Of a stretch of 22,206 nt of DNA, positions 8,724 through 19,667 are shown piece after piece; within the stretch, counting starts at the first letter, position 1; the number at the start of each line of letters is the position of its first letter. The notes under the pieces were generated by a model that saw only the letters and a program-made list of their open reading frames with translations, searched no databases and was not told the DNA's origin. Location: assembly GCA_027576995.1 (NCBI GenBank), contig JANBQC010000443.1:1-22206 (forward strand). The letters are read 5' to 3'. Made by a program: the position numbers and the translations under genes. This DNA comes from Dimargaris cristalligena (Eukaryota > Kickxellomycota > Dimargaritomycetes > Dimargaritales > Dimargaritaceae).

Positions 8724-10880
8724 AGTGATATAATCCATTGATCACATTATTTTCCCCGTGTTCCAGATAGTCGCACCTCGTCCATCTCAGGGCTGGTCTT
8801 AGAAGTGAAAGTGACTTGCCCCCCCCCCTTATCGTCTCGGCCTTCTGACCAACCCGAACTCCCCCTTATCCCCCCCTCAATACCTAATTTTATGACGACT
8901 GTTACGAAACATGAGCAATGTGTTTATAATCTTTCTGTATCTGATCGACGTGATTAGGTCCCCATAATCAGCTTTGGGCATCATTTCCTGACTTTCTATT
9001 CTACCCCTGCCGCAAGACCTTACTCGGGTCGCTTAATGTAAGGCGAAATTACTTATCTTATCTGCGACACGATATGCTGTACTTTCACTAATTGTTGAAT
9101 TTGACCACTTTTCGGTCGGTAACCCCCCCTCATATACCCCTCTTTTTAATTCTCGGGGCTCCATTCTCAGGCTGTCAGTTTATTGGCATGTTTTGTTTAT
9201 TTTTTCACCTTCTTTCGTTGGTTTCCGTTTACAATTGATCATTTAAATTATCTATTTCTCCTATCTCTATCCCATTTCCGGCGTTTATTTACATACTTGC
9301 ATTCCTCGGTAGCTCCCTATTCTAGTATTTGCTTTCAAGTTCAATAACGACTTAGTTTTATAATATCGGTATCTAGTTAATATATTCCATAACTATTCTC
9401 AATTCGTAATCCATTGTTGACTGGCATTCCCGCTCGCACCTTGTTTTGATTGGGGGTTTTGATTTCACCACTAAATTACTACTTATCAAGAATTAGAAGG
9501 GAATATGGCCCTGCATAGAAGTCATACTTATTAAGTAGGGTTGCCGTAATTGACTATACGTTTGGTTGAAGTAATTCCGCGCAGTTGGGGTCTACCTGCG
9601 TGCATGTATGGGCATGTCGGTGGTTTTCTTAGCGGTAGTTCAAGGGTTTACTTGGGGGCTATGGATAGGAGGGGTAAATATTAAATATGAGTTGATATGC
9701 TTGAAAGGAAAGTGGGGGGATGACTTTGTGTTACACTTGTTCCACCAACGTTTGCGGGAAGGTGGCCTATCAAACTAAATGGCGGGTATGTTGACCAAGC
9801 CCTTCATCCCAACTCATTCGCTTACAACGACAACTGGTGGCCGCCCATTAAGAATACCCTCCGGTTGGCCCTGTAAACAGTGGGGCAAGTAACCATGTCT
9901 CTATAGCCATTGCCTTGGTATTCTATTCGACTCTATTAGGTACGGACGGAAGTTGAAGTGGTGTATATCATGGAGGAGGGGGAACTGCAAAGGCGTCAAA
10001 TGGTGCGCTCATGTGCTGTTCCTTGGCTTTGTGCACCCTGGTACTATCCCCAACCGTTACGACCCAAGAGTTAGTAGTGGTTGCGACAGGGGGGTGGTGG
10101 GGTTAGTCTGTAGTTGTCGCGTACGCGGGACTCGCCTATCTACTCTAGCAGGTGTGTAGAATGGTCATTTTCAGCGGATTGGCAATAAACGAAGGAAGGT
10201 CTAAATGGTTATGATCAAAACAAGTCGTTTCCAGCTGTTGGTTTCGTTATTAACACGGTTGTTTCTTTCTTGTTTAATCTATCGGATTATATATATAATT
10301 CATTTTCAATTTTCGGATTGACTTTGCTTCTCGTTGCGTCGTTTCTGCTTACCCTACTTTACCATTAAGTATCCCTTCGTAGTGTGATTTTCGAGTGTTT
10401 TACGGTAAGTTACCGAATACTATTGGAGAAGTAGTCTGGCACGGCGGTTTGGTTTGCGCTACTGGCCTGCAGTTTCGTTGAAGTATAGCAGCCCCTTTCG
10501 AATACTCGACGATGGCGAAACTACCGTCCCGAATAGTGCGGAGATGATTCAGTGCGGGCGTTCGTCATCGCGTTTCGGTTTAGTCAACTAATTACATATA
10601 GAGAGAGTAATGTATTAATATTATTTTATGACCTTCCCACTCTGTCTCTCCCTATTCCGCTCGGCCGTCCTACCCTATGTAGTGTGGATCGAAGTTGTAC
10701 ATTAACGGTATTACTCTTCCCCCGCGTCGCTTAACAAAACACCCCGCCGAACCCTCCACTAGCACCAGCGTAGTTTTAGAGCACGGCTTACTTGGGTTCT
10801 CGCCTCTTTTTCCCCCCCCACCTGACTACTACTACTACTACTACTACTACTGCTACTACTACCACAAGCACCCTTTTTCA
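8724..10880. other. gene-free intergenic region downstream of the PH gene
   Basis: The first 700 bases are pyrimidine-rich on the plus strand, with a run of ten Cs at 8819-8828, and presumably include the 3' UTR of the PH gene. No clear polyadenylation signal stands out. From about 9.5 kb onward the DNA is mixed and purine-richer on the plus strand. Small frames exist (for example 9779-9892 and 9953-10159) but show no domain or convincing codon bias. No RNA gene was seen. Confidence 0.55.
10825..10863. repeat. (ACT)n trinucleotide repeat
   Basis: About 13 units of ACT/CTA with one TGC interruption near 10851, preceded by a C-rich tract at 10812-10819. It lies just before the assembly gap; low-complexity sequence of this kind may be why the assembly broke here. 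Confidence 0.9.
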
Positions 10881-10903
10881 ATGTCGGTGCATTCCACCTC
10901 CTC

Positions 10904-11000
10904 NNNNNNNNNNNNNNNNNNNNNNNNNNNNNNNNNNNNNNNNNNNNNNNNNNNNNNNNNNNNNNNNNNNNNNNNNNNNNNNNNNNNNNNNNNNNNNNNN
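10904..11000. other. assembly gap (97 Ns)
   Basis: A run of 97 undetermined bases. An ATG at 10881 opens a frame running into the gap (M-S-V-H-S-T-S). The N-terminal coding sequence of the V-ATPase subunit H gene downstream is missing, so part of that gene may lie inside the gap. The true gap length is unknown, so frame cannot be carried across it. Confidence 0.95.
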
Positions 11001-11002
11001 TC

Positions 11003-11260
11003 CGCCTTGTCTTGGCTTTCTGGGGTCCTTCTGCTGTAGCAGGTGAACTTGCCAGTATGCTGAATGACGACTGGCCAGCGGTGTTATATACCTTGCCTGC
11101 GCGAGAGAGTCTATCTCGGCAGCTATGCATGAGTATCGCAATCCCAGCCTGGTCCCTGCTTTATCTATTCGTGCACTATCGGCGTGTCATCCGAAATGCC
11201 CGCCGTTGGATACGCCGAGGTAGCCGCTCTTCTACGATGGAGGATATCTCCCGAGGATAA
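11003..11260 (+). other. open frame after the gap, possible gene 3' end or V-ATPase H 5' exon
   Basis: The frame is open from the gap edge to a TAA at 11258-11260, about 85 codons, with an internal ATG at 11129. It contains a hydrophobic stretch reading AIPAWSLLYLFV followed by a very basic segment, as in a single-pass membrane protein. Its segment V-I-R-N-A-R-R-W (11186-11209) is reminiscent of the IR-x-R-x-x-PW element near the N-terminus of fungal V-ATPase subunit H. The rest does not match that family, and codon use is unbiased. It could be a broken 5' exon of the next gene, the end of a small gene in the gap, or chance. Confidence 0.2.
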
Positions 11261-11330
11261 TAGCCATTCCCTTATTAATACATAAGTGCTCTTTCTTGCA
11301 ATTGTTGCACCCCTACCTTATGTCCCATAG

Positions 11331-12833
11331 CCCACGGCCGAGAAATACATCGACCTTTTCCTAATCCTTATCAACAAACTGTCCCGCATGGACGCCCTGC
11401 AATACATTCTCGTCGCTTTTGATGACACCATCCAAAAGTTTCCCGACACTCTGGTCTACCTGTGTCAACTCGAGGTCAAGTCGGAGGGCTCGCCCTTCAA
11501 TACCCTTAAGCGGTAAGTGATGGTCTCGTAATCCCAATTGCGACTTTCATAGCTATCCGATTTGGTCGAATAAGCCAAGCATATAACCCTGCCGTTACTA
11601 AATTACCTTTTATATACTTCCCTTGTCACTCGCATTCCCATGACCATATACTACTTACCTGCTGCAGGTGCCTTGGTAAGGATGACGACTATCTTAACCT
11701 CAAGGCCGCCAAGATTATTACCGACCTTCTCAAGTAAGTTCTTTGCACCCTAATCGGATGGCTTATATGAACCGCCGATAATTGGCGGTTATATATATAT
11801 ACATATTTGGTGGAATCCTAATTACCACTGTCGCTCTTCGTTCATCATATCGAATCCCCGATTTTCCATCATTCAGCCCCAGTCTTTCCACTAATATCTA
11901 CTATCTATTCTCTTTTTCGACTGCCATTCCAGCCATGCCAGCCCCAAGTTCGTCCAGACTTTCGACTTCACCGACCTGCTCCTGTGGCTGAACCGTCAGC
12001 TGCAGTCCGAAAACCCCAATGTGGTGGACGTATCCGTCCAGATCTTGCAGGGTCTTCTGAAGCTACGCTCGTTCCGCCCCGTCTTCTACGGCAAGGCCCA
12101 CCTTATGAACATATTTATGGGCCTCATCCAGGCTAGCCGAGAGGGCAACCCCCAGATGCTCTACCAACTCCTCTTCTGCCTTTGGCTCCTATCCTTCGAA
12201 CCCATCATTAGCGATTCCCTAGACAAGCAGTACGGCGTTATTTCCCAATTGGTGGCCATCGCCAAGGGGGCGAGCAAGGAGAAGCTCACCCGTATCGTGA
12301 TGGCTACGCTCAAGAATCTGCTGGTGACCGCCCCTGGGGACAACCTGGCCGCTATGGTGGCGGTGAAGCTGCTTAACTTCTGCGACAACCTGGCCACCCG
12401 CAAATGGACCGACGAAGACATTTTGGACGATATCGAGTTTATCCGCCAGGAACTCACCGAGCGGTTTCAGAAATTGAGCACCTGGGACGAATACGTCTCC
12501 GAGGTGGAATCCGGTCACTTGAGCTGGACCCCGTCGCACCAGTCCGACGCCTTCTGGAAAATGCACGCCAGCCAGCTCGCCGCCGACCGCGGACGGCTCC
12601 TGAACTGTTTGGCCCACGCCCTCAACGTCCCCAACCAGGACCCCACCGTATTGGCCGTGGCCGCCCACGATATCGGCCAGTTCGTCAAGTACTACCCCCT
12701 CGGCAAGAAAATGGTCCAGGACTCGGGGGCCAAGCAGAAGATCATGGAATTACTGACCCACCCCAACGCGGACGTCAAGTACCGGGCTTTGGTGGCCCTC
12801 CAGGTCCTCATGTCCCACGCCTGGGATCAGTAA
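11331..12833 (+). CDS. VMA13: V-type H+-ATPase subunit H (Vma13), 5' end missing
   Basis: Regulatory subunit of the peripheral V1 sector of the vacuolar proton pump; in yeast it is needed for activity of the assembled enzyme and silences ATPase activity of free V1. Three exons are visible: 11331-11512, 11668-11733 and 11933-12833, with matching phases at both junctions (codons cg|g and aa|c), giving 382 residues. The sequence reads through family-typical HEAT/armadillo-like helices: LQYILVAFDDTIQ, KDDDYLNLKAAKIITDLL, FTDLLLWLNRQL, the region around YGVISQLVAIAK, then the C-terminal domain from about KWTDEDILDDIEFI to LTHPNADVKYRALVALQVLM. Yeast and human proteins are about 480 residues, so roughly 80-95 N-terminal residues are absent. 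Exon 11331 follows a good acceptor (CCATAG), so at least one more 5' exon exists, in or near the N gap. Codons mostly end in C or G. The identity is secure; only the start is unresolved. Confidence 0.93.
11513..11667 (+). other. intron of VMA13 (155 bases)
   Basis: Donor GTAAGT after codon bases CG, a branch-like TTACTAA near 11594-11600, and acceptor CTGCAG. Splicing joins LKR to CLGK in frame and restores the family sequence. Confidence 0.9.
11734..11932 (+). other. intron of VMA13 (199 bases)
   Basis: Donor GTAAGT, a TA-rich internal run at about 11792-11808, a branch-like CACTAAT near 11889 and acceptor TTCCAG. Splicing joins DLL-N to HASPKFVQ in frame. An alternative acceptor nine bases further on (AG at 11940-11941) would keep the frame and remove three residues. 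Confidence 0.88.
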
Positions 12834-13870
12834 ACTAACTACATATTCCTCCACCAGCATTCCTTGGATTTCCCCAAAATGGCATTTTTGGGCTCTGGAT
12901 ATCCGACGATTCATACCAGTATTCTGAAGGGTACTCTTTTTTGTTTTTTTTATTATATTACTTTTATATTAAAATCAAAAATCGATTCCATTTTGAATCT
13001 CTTATATATTTACACTCGGGTAATTTGGCCAAACTGGGGTCTTCGGTTGTTCGAGACTAACCTATAGAGCGCTTTACTCCCTTCCATGTCTGATTCCCCA
13101 CTAAAATCTCTTCCCTTGATTAGTTCCTTCATTTCCAAGCTTACGTATTTTATTCAATGTCGCCAACTGCTTGATTATTTCCCCCTATTTGGAAGCCTTT
13201 ATTTTATTTTATTTTCTCCTTGACTGTTGGTATTTTTTTATTTATCTATATATATCTCAATTTATATTTCAAGAGTCATTTCGACTATTCCGCCATCTAC
13301 AATAAATGCACTAGTGGATTCACCAACCCAGTTACGTGTCAGTACCAATGCGTTTATTACCGACTTAGAATGGCAAATGACAATATAATACGAATCAAAT
13401 AAAATAAGGGTAAAGTAAAGTAATATGAGTTAAAATTCATTGTCATATAATAAAAATCATGCAACATCTGCTTATGATTGGGCAGAAATAAGAGTACAAG
13501 GGACTTAAAAGAAAACTAATAGCTAAAAAGAAGCATACTTGGATGGTGGGCAATTCGATACCAACAGATCCAATTACCAAATTTAAAAACTACTATGTAT
13601 ATCGACATAAGGTATATAAAAATATATATGTAACATTGCTAGTTAGGAATACCAAATTTTCCTGTAAAGGAAGGTCAGAGCAGAGTGGAGCAGAGTAGCG
13701 AAGAAGGCCATATTGGTCAACCCTCTAACGCCCGCGAATATCACCTCTGGTTTAGTTAATGAAGGGAAATTTAGAGGCGAGTCCAAAAATATAAAAAAAA
13801 ACTAACCCCCCCTCAAAAACTAAGAACATCGGGCCGGTTGCCAACTTTCCTCTCGGCGACCCAACGGTCA
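12834..13870. other. AT-rich spacer between convergent genes
   Basis: The spacer holds the 3' ends of VMA13 (+) and Ada3 (-). It is T-rich on the left (many TTTTATT runs at 12930-13260) and A-rich on the right (AATAAAA and ATATAAAA runs at 13390-13800), which matches polyadenylation-type sequence for a plus-strand transcript ending from the left and a minus-strand transcript ending from the right. A short imperfect tandem GAGCAGAGT(G/A) occurs near 13680-13696. No gene seen. Confidence 0.6.
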
Positions 13871-16463
13871 CTAGGGCGGGGCCGTACCCGTTGACCGAGA
13901 AGGCGAAGTCAGCGAATCCGCCGCCGAAGGCACCGAGAACGTCGGCGGGCCCCCCCCGCCCCCGGCGATACCTTCGTAGATGGATGTGGTGGGGGGTAAG
14001 TATTTCTCATCGGGGAAAATACAGCCGATGCTGTCCATGATCCGGCGCCGGCGTTCCAGTCCACTGGTGGCCAGGTCCGAGAGGGCCGAACGGGTCGGAA
14101 GAATCTTCTTACGTTTAGTTTTGACGTGACGGTTGCGTTTAAGGTAGCTTTGCTCGACTTGTTTGTCGAGTTCGTCGACGATTTGGCGGTACTCCTGGTA
14201 AGCGAGGTGGTCGCGGACCACATCGAGGAGTCGCGCCTTCCGCTGGTGGTTGATTTCCGCTTGTTCGCGTAGTTGCCGCTGGGCGTGGCGTAATACGGCA
14301 CTCACTTCGTCATCTTCGCGCGCCGCCCAGTCTACATCCGTATCGCCCAGGAGGCCAATATAGCGGAGTTCCCGGGCCAGACGCTCTTCGAGTCCGGCAA
14401 TTTCTACCGCCCCGCCGGAGAAGAGTCCCAGACCCGACTCGGATTTAACGGACCCCAGGTCCGGGTCGGCCCCATCGTCATCGGGGTAGTCTTCGGGGGG
14501 TTCGATAATCTTATCTTGGATCAGTGCATTGACAATCCGGTCGGTGAGGGGTCCACAGCCTACCTCATCGTCCACTAAATGTTCATTGAGGAAGTCATGG
14601 ATGGGTTTACCCTCGGGGGGCACGGGGGGCCGGTCTACAATCGTGGGGGGCGGTAACAGAGGTGGGGGGAGACTGTCCAAGGGGGCCGGGATAGCCGACC
14701 CTAACTTCGAACCCCGACTGGAGGGCCGCGACTTGATTTTCGTCATGGGGTGCGGGTTATTAAGGCTGGTGGTGGGATCGGTGCCTGATGCAGTGGAATA
14801 GGGGGGACCGTTGGGAAACAGTTTTTGGTCCTCCTCGGCCCAAACCTGGGTGTAGTGTCGGCCCAGATGGGGGGTTAGGTAGGGCGTGACATTATCCGCC
14901 TCTTCCTGAAGGAACAGCAAATCGTTGTCAGTAAGGGGTCGGAAATAGGGTTCCACGGAGGTCCAGAAGGTGGTGATGGGCACCTCGCTGGTTACTTTCA
15001 CCCGGGAAAAATCCTCGTCCACTACACGAGGAGGGGCCGATGTCTTATGAACCTTGGGTTGGTCGTTATTCCAAGGAGGGGAGGAGCCCTCGGCGGGGCG
15101 GTGCTTACGGAGCGGTGATGACACGTCTCCGATGGAGTTATGGTGACCCCCGGAGAGTGGAGTAGAGGCGTGGCCTAGGTTTTCCACTGGTTTTTCGGAG
15201 CGGGCCTTGGCCTGGGTTGGACGCGATGGTGAGTTTGTGGCTGGAAGAATACAAATATGTTGGTCAAGGCGAAATCCACCAGTGTGGTGAGTTCAAATAA
15301 AATGAAAATCAAATACCAGTGGCGCTTTAGTATTTAGTAAGTGGGTAGTCATTATTTTTCTATGATAGCTTGGATGCCGGCTATTCGACGGCTAAAGTCA
15401 CCCTATCCCTAATGGTCTTTAGCAGACGCTTACCTTTAAAATTATCGTCGTACTCGCCGAAAGGGTCCTCCTCGTCAATGGTGCCGTGTTTCCGTTTCCG
15501 TTTGGAATTATGGGATCCTCCAGTCCGGGCACCAACCCCTTTACTAGCCCGGGGCTGCGTTGAATACGAATCATTCGAGGCCATGGACGAATGGGACATG
15601 GTAGGGGATGGTGGGGATTGTAATTGCGACTGGGCCTGGGGCTGGGACATTCGCTGGGATTTGGACACCGTATCTGTCCGGTCGGTGGAATGACGGGGGC
15701 TGGCGTTGGCGTAGGATACCTGACCACTAAGTTCGGTTCGGCTGGATAAGTCCTCTGTCGTGACTCCAGTGGGCCGAAATGGAGGGGTCTGGTGCAGTTT
15801 GCGGGAAGTCAAGCTGTCATTACTATCGGATCGCTTACGGGAACCGCTGAATGAATGGGATTTCTGCAACGGACTCTGGTGGGCACTCATTAGCTGGTCC
15901 CGGTGTTTGTCAGGTCGCGAAACTCCGGCATGCATCGCACTGACGGATATCTTACGAGGGCGCTGATAGGGTGAACCCGGCGGGCCACTACCGCCCCCAT
16001 TATTATTATTACTACCACCAAGCATTGCCGACGACGATGCCGACGACAAAGGGGGCTGGGCTGGGGAGGCTCTAGTCAGCGGACCGCCGCCTCCACTACC
16101 CTGGAGCAAAACGGTTTCCACCGGTTCGGACGGGACAAAATGGGAGCGAAGTGACCGGAGCTCTTTCTTGAGTTGTTCGGCGCGGAGGGATGCTTGGGCG
16201 GCGAATTGTTCTAGTTCGAGGTGTAGGGGTTGCAGGGCAGCGGGTTCGGGAATGTCGGACGAGTGCCGGATGCTATTATGGGCCCCGCTGGAGCGACCCC
16301 CATTTCCTCCGCTGCTACTACTATTGCTGCTACTGTTGCTGTTGTTGCTGCCACTCCCAGAGGCACGTCCACTCCGCATATACCTATGGTAAAGGTGGGA
16401 TCGGCTGGGGTGAAAATAAGCGTCGGGGCCCGTCCGGCCCAGGGTGTCTTGGGTATCACTCAT
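13871..16463 (-). CDS. NGG1: Ada3/Ngg1, SAGA and ADA histone acetyltransferase adaptor
   Basis: Nuclear coactivator that joins Gcn5 and Ada2 in the acetyltransferase module of SAGA/ADA. Two exons on the minus strand, 16463-15434 and 15240-13871, spliced G|CC in phase, give 799 residues. The N-terminus has a Ser/Asn/Gly low-complexity run (about 33-60), then a conserved helical segment IPEPAALQPLHLELEQF running into ASLRAEQLKKEL (about 71-102). A long Ser/Gln/Pro-rich linker follows, then a basic KRKRK patch and an acidic DEEDPFGEYDD just before the splice site. The second half has FWTSVEPYFRPLTDNDLLFL (434-453), CGPLTDRIVNALIQ (572-585), ELRYIGLLGD (about 634-643), a helical stretch around REQAEINHQRKARLL and a basic KTKRKK, the family's C-terminal Ada3 region. 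It closes with DSIGCIFPDEKYLPP. The length is typical of fungal Ngg1. The start at 16463 is the first ATG of the frame's conserved product; the 5' extent of the low-complexity region is less certain. Confidence 0.9.
15241..15433 (-). other. intron of NGG1 (193 bases)
   Basis: On the minus strand, donor GTAAGC follows TTTAAAG and acceptor TTCTTCCAG precedes CCACAAAC. One base from exon 1 plus two from exon 2 make an alanine codon, keeping the frame. Without splicing the first frame would end within about 20 codons of the donor, at a stop near 15381. Confidence 0.9.
16311..16351. repeat. imperfect trinucleotide repeat inside NGG1
   Basis: Interrupted GCT/ACT/GTT triplets (plus strand) that encode the Ser/Asn-rich run of Ada3 on the minus strand. 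The mixture of triplets suggests an aged repeat that is tolerated because it keeps the frame in a disordered region. Confidence 0.8.
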
Positions 16464-19400
16464 GGCAATAATGGGTAATTGCGAAGGAGAGGTCAGCGCG
16501 ACGTGTTTTTTGTAGAATAAAAAAAAGGTATAGAAGTAGGGGTGGATGAGAATCGCGTCGCAGGGCTGCTAGCCGTGGCGCTGATGGTGAGACTATAGGC
16601 TAGTGGTTGAATAGAAAGTTGGTAAAAGGAGTGAGGGTGTTCGTAAAAATTGAAATAACGGACTTAGTAGGAAATGTAAAAGGAATATTTGGCTTCATTA
16701 CTTCACAGGAGTACACAGGAGGCCTACTGGCGAGAATCAGGGATGGGAAATGTCCCGTTCGGAATCAAGTGGGCTGGTTAAGGGGATTCCACTTGGAAGG
16801 AAGTATAGTAGGAATGTGGCTGGATTGAACCATGAGTCTCAGGATGTTCGGACCAAGGGATATTATTTATGGCTTTATGGCGCAAACCAGCGACTACAGG
16901 ACACCCGGCAAACCAAGACCATCGCGTTAAAACGAATTTAATATTATTTACCGGTGCTATATTCTAATGATCAAAAATCCACCGGTTTGGCCTCGCTTGG
17001 TTTAATAATAGAGACCATTCAAACAGCCTGGGATGCAAATATGTAAAAGTGGTATGCCGCATGACCCTGGTGGATAGGTTACGTTATCCATTGCTCCGTT
17101 ATCCTCGTTCGTTGGTCAAAGACCCAGGCATCCCTAGCACTATTATTAAAAAACAGTCAACAGGCTCGTATAGCTAGCTGAATGGACAAAGTCAAGGCTG
17201 GAATCCGAATATCTATCGGGGTCATTAGGTATAAATATATATTGGGAAGAAATATTATATACAGTACAGTATAGGCCATACTATTGCCGGCGAGTTATCA
17301 GCTTGCCATTCCTAAATAACGTTGGACTATAGAGGGTAAGTGGTGTGGTGGACTTTGAAAAACAGAATGGCTACTTCGCAGATTTAATTAGGCGACCAGC
17401 AACGCAGAATTCCACTCATTACTGGCATTCTTGGACTGCATGAACATGAAAAGGCAGCGATCTGAGCGAATTGGCCGAAATCAAAAGAGCGCAGCTTTTG
17501 ACATACAAATATATAGCTTATAAAGACTGGAATATTGACAACTTTAATAACCATCCAGCAAGTATTTCTTGTGAATATCCACAGTAGTTATGTGGGCCAC
17601 TTATTGACTAACGGATGTACCATAGCTGCTCTAGATGCGCACGTTTAATATATTAAAAATTGGCAATAAATTTTTATATTCTCACCTGAAGAAGGGACTG
17701 GTCCGGGGCACATAAATATAATTGATACAGTATAGGGTACTGCACCAAACCAATGGGCTAGTTAGTTGGTGATACAGTGAGTTACTGAGCAGTAATTCCT
17801 CAAACAAAACATACTAACTCGCTTTAAAGAAAATGCTCCAAACGAACGTGCTTTTTCGGGGAGGGGGTGGGTTAGGATACCGTTATTATGATGTTATACA
17901 TTTTACAAAACTACGCATGAAGGTATAGTGGTGTATTATTAGCTCTAACTATATCTATCCTCCACAGTAGTAACCTAGTAAGCTTTGTGCTATCAAAAAT
18001 ATATCTCCACTCGTGAAGGTTGGGCAAACGGTATAGAATCCATCGGGCTAGGACCCACCCCACATGGCCCCAAGCGGCAGTGGCGAGTAGGGCCCGCTAT
18101 AAATATGCTACTTGATAAATGATAAAAGTATCCTCCAGCTTTTGAAATCTAGCTTGGTAAGATAAGGACTTGCTATCCATTGGTAAAAGCCGTGTGTATC
18201 AGGGTGACCTTCAGAACCGTCCATGTTAAAGCGGGAAAAAACTAGGCTATTGATTTTTGAACCAGAGCCAATTTAAAAGCCAGGGTAATCGGGTTGGTAG
18301 ATGTGGGTCGCAGTGTTCTAGACCAGCGTTGCTTGTGACAAATAGAGGTCCAGTATTATTAAATGGCGGAACTCTGCTGTAACAATTTTGTCAGGACCTG
18401 CTAGACCATTACGGCTAGTGCTATGAAAAAAACCTGGGGCTTTCAGGTTGCTCTAAGTTGGGTAGAGCTCGATTTGGAAAATATAGTGATTGAATATCTG
18501 CGTGAGGTTTCGAATAACTGGTAACATTGCGATCGGGGGAGAAGGTATGTTAGGATTGAAGAGACCAAGAGTAGCTGAATCAATGGTCTAGGCGTAAGGG
18601 AATGGTAATGTATGGAAGGAGTGGTGTTATATAATCCAAAGGAACTTATTGACATCTAAAGTTGAATTATATGCCTGACTGTGCACCTAGTCACTCATCG
18701 TTTGGTTGTGCTTCCTATTTACCTCCTTCTTATAAAGGCTGGTAATACCATTCGTCAATCTCCCTGGAGAGTTTTAGCCACTGTCCTGTGTTCCAAATGG
18801 CTGTTTTTTGGTTACTCCTTTTGTTCTATATGAAATGGCATAGCTAATACATTGACTCACCATTGAATCCTCCTCCTCCCATTATTAGGCATTCGCGTAT
18901 TAGTCCATCACGTCTGTAACCCTTGTTAATTATTACAGAGGTCCGCTGTCAGTTAATTGGCTTTAGCTACACTCCTTGAGCGTGGTGTATAATTTAAGAT
19001 TAATTGATTTCTTGACACGGTTTACCCAATGTAGTGTGCCTTTGTGGGGAAGGGGGCCCTGAGGCCAATCGGTCATGTGATCATAATAGGAAGTCACCGG
19101 ATTTGGCCCAGCGGGTAGTGTGGGTCTCCCAGGCTGGGCAATACTGGCTTGGGGGAAGGAGAGAGACACACGGCGCTAGCCTTGAGCGCTTCCCTGTATT
19201 ACATTGACCGAAGCCGTCAGCAAAGGGTCGATGGGGTCAAATGTAAACGGGGAGAGGAGGGGTAAGCTTGCCCCAGTCGTTGATGGGTAGGATTGGCTGA
19301 GCTATGGGGAGAAACCCCCCACCACGTTCTGTCGGATAGACATTGCCTTTAACCCCCGACTAAGTAAACCACACGCCAAAGTGCGCTTGGCTATGGACAC

Positions 19401-19667
19401 TGAATCTCGCCAACGTAGTTAGATCTGGTCGTTGAATCCATTCCCTGCTTTAGTTTCTATCGTTCTCAAATAGGATTCCGAGCTCCGTTGTTGATTCCTT
19501 AGCCTTGAATTCCTTCCCCCTTATTTATTTCGAAGACTTTTGTTCTTCCCCAGCCTACCCTTCATTGCGCCCAAGTAGGCGATTCGCCCTCTTATTTTTA
19601 TTATTAGACAACTAGACTGCCTCACCCCAGAGCCTCATTGTTTTTCCCCATTACATAAGTCTTCAAC
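16464..19667. other. 3.2-kb spacer between divergent NGG1 and complex I genes
   Basis: No gene recognised. The left two thirds are AT-rich, with short frames of at most about 75 codons and no bias. From about 19430 to 19667 the plus strand becomes pyrimidine-rich (TTCCTTCCCCC, TTTTTCCCC), consistent with the promoter and 5' leader of the complex I gene. CCAAT pentamers occur at 18956 (reverse), 19026, 19065 and 19292 (reverse), but the motif is frequent throughout the spacers of this window, so a specific regulatory role cannot be claimed. Confidence 0.5.

Noticed and set aside
12404..12838. 144-codon plus-strand frame overlapping the last VMA13 exon
   Set aside because: Arg/Pro/Gly-rich shadow in another frame; the VMA13 frame matches its family throughout.
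13390..13800. A-rich stretches taken as a possible retrotransposon poly-A tail
   Set aside because: No upstream reverse-transcriptase frame or target-site duplication; better explained as 3' end sequence of the convergent genes.
16230..16478. Ala/Thr-rich plus-strand frame over the NGG1 start
   Set aside because: Produced by the triplet repeat and GC-rich sequence of NGG1 on the other strand.
18956..19296. Four CCAAT pentamers upstream of the complex I gene as a Hap-complex control region
   Set aside because: The motif is just as dense in gene-free spacers of this window, and the sites are 370-710 bases from the start codon, so specificity cannot be argued.
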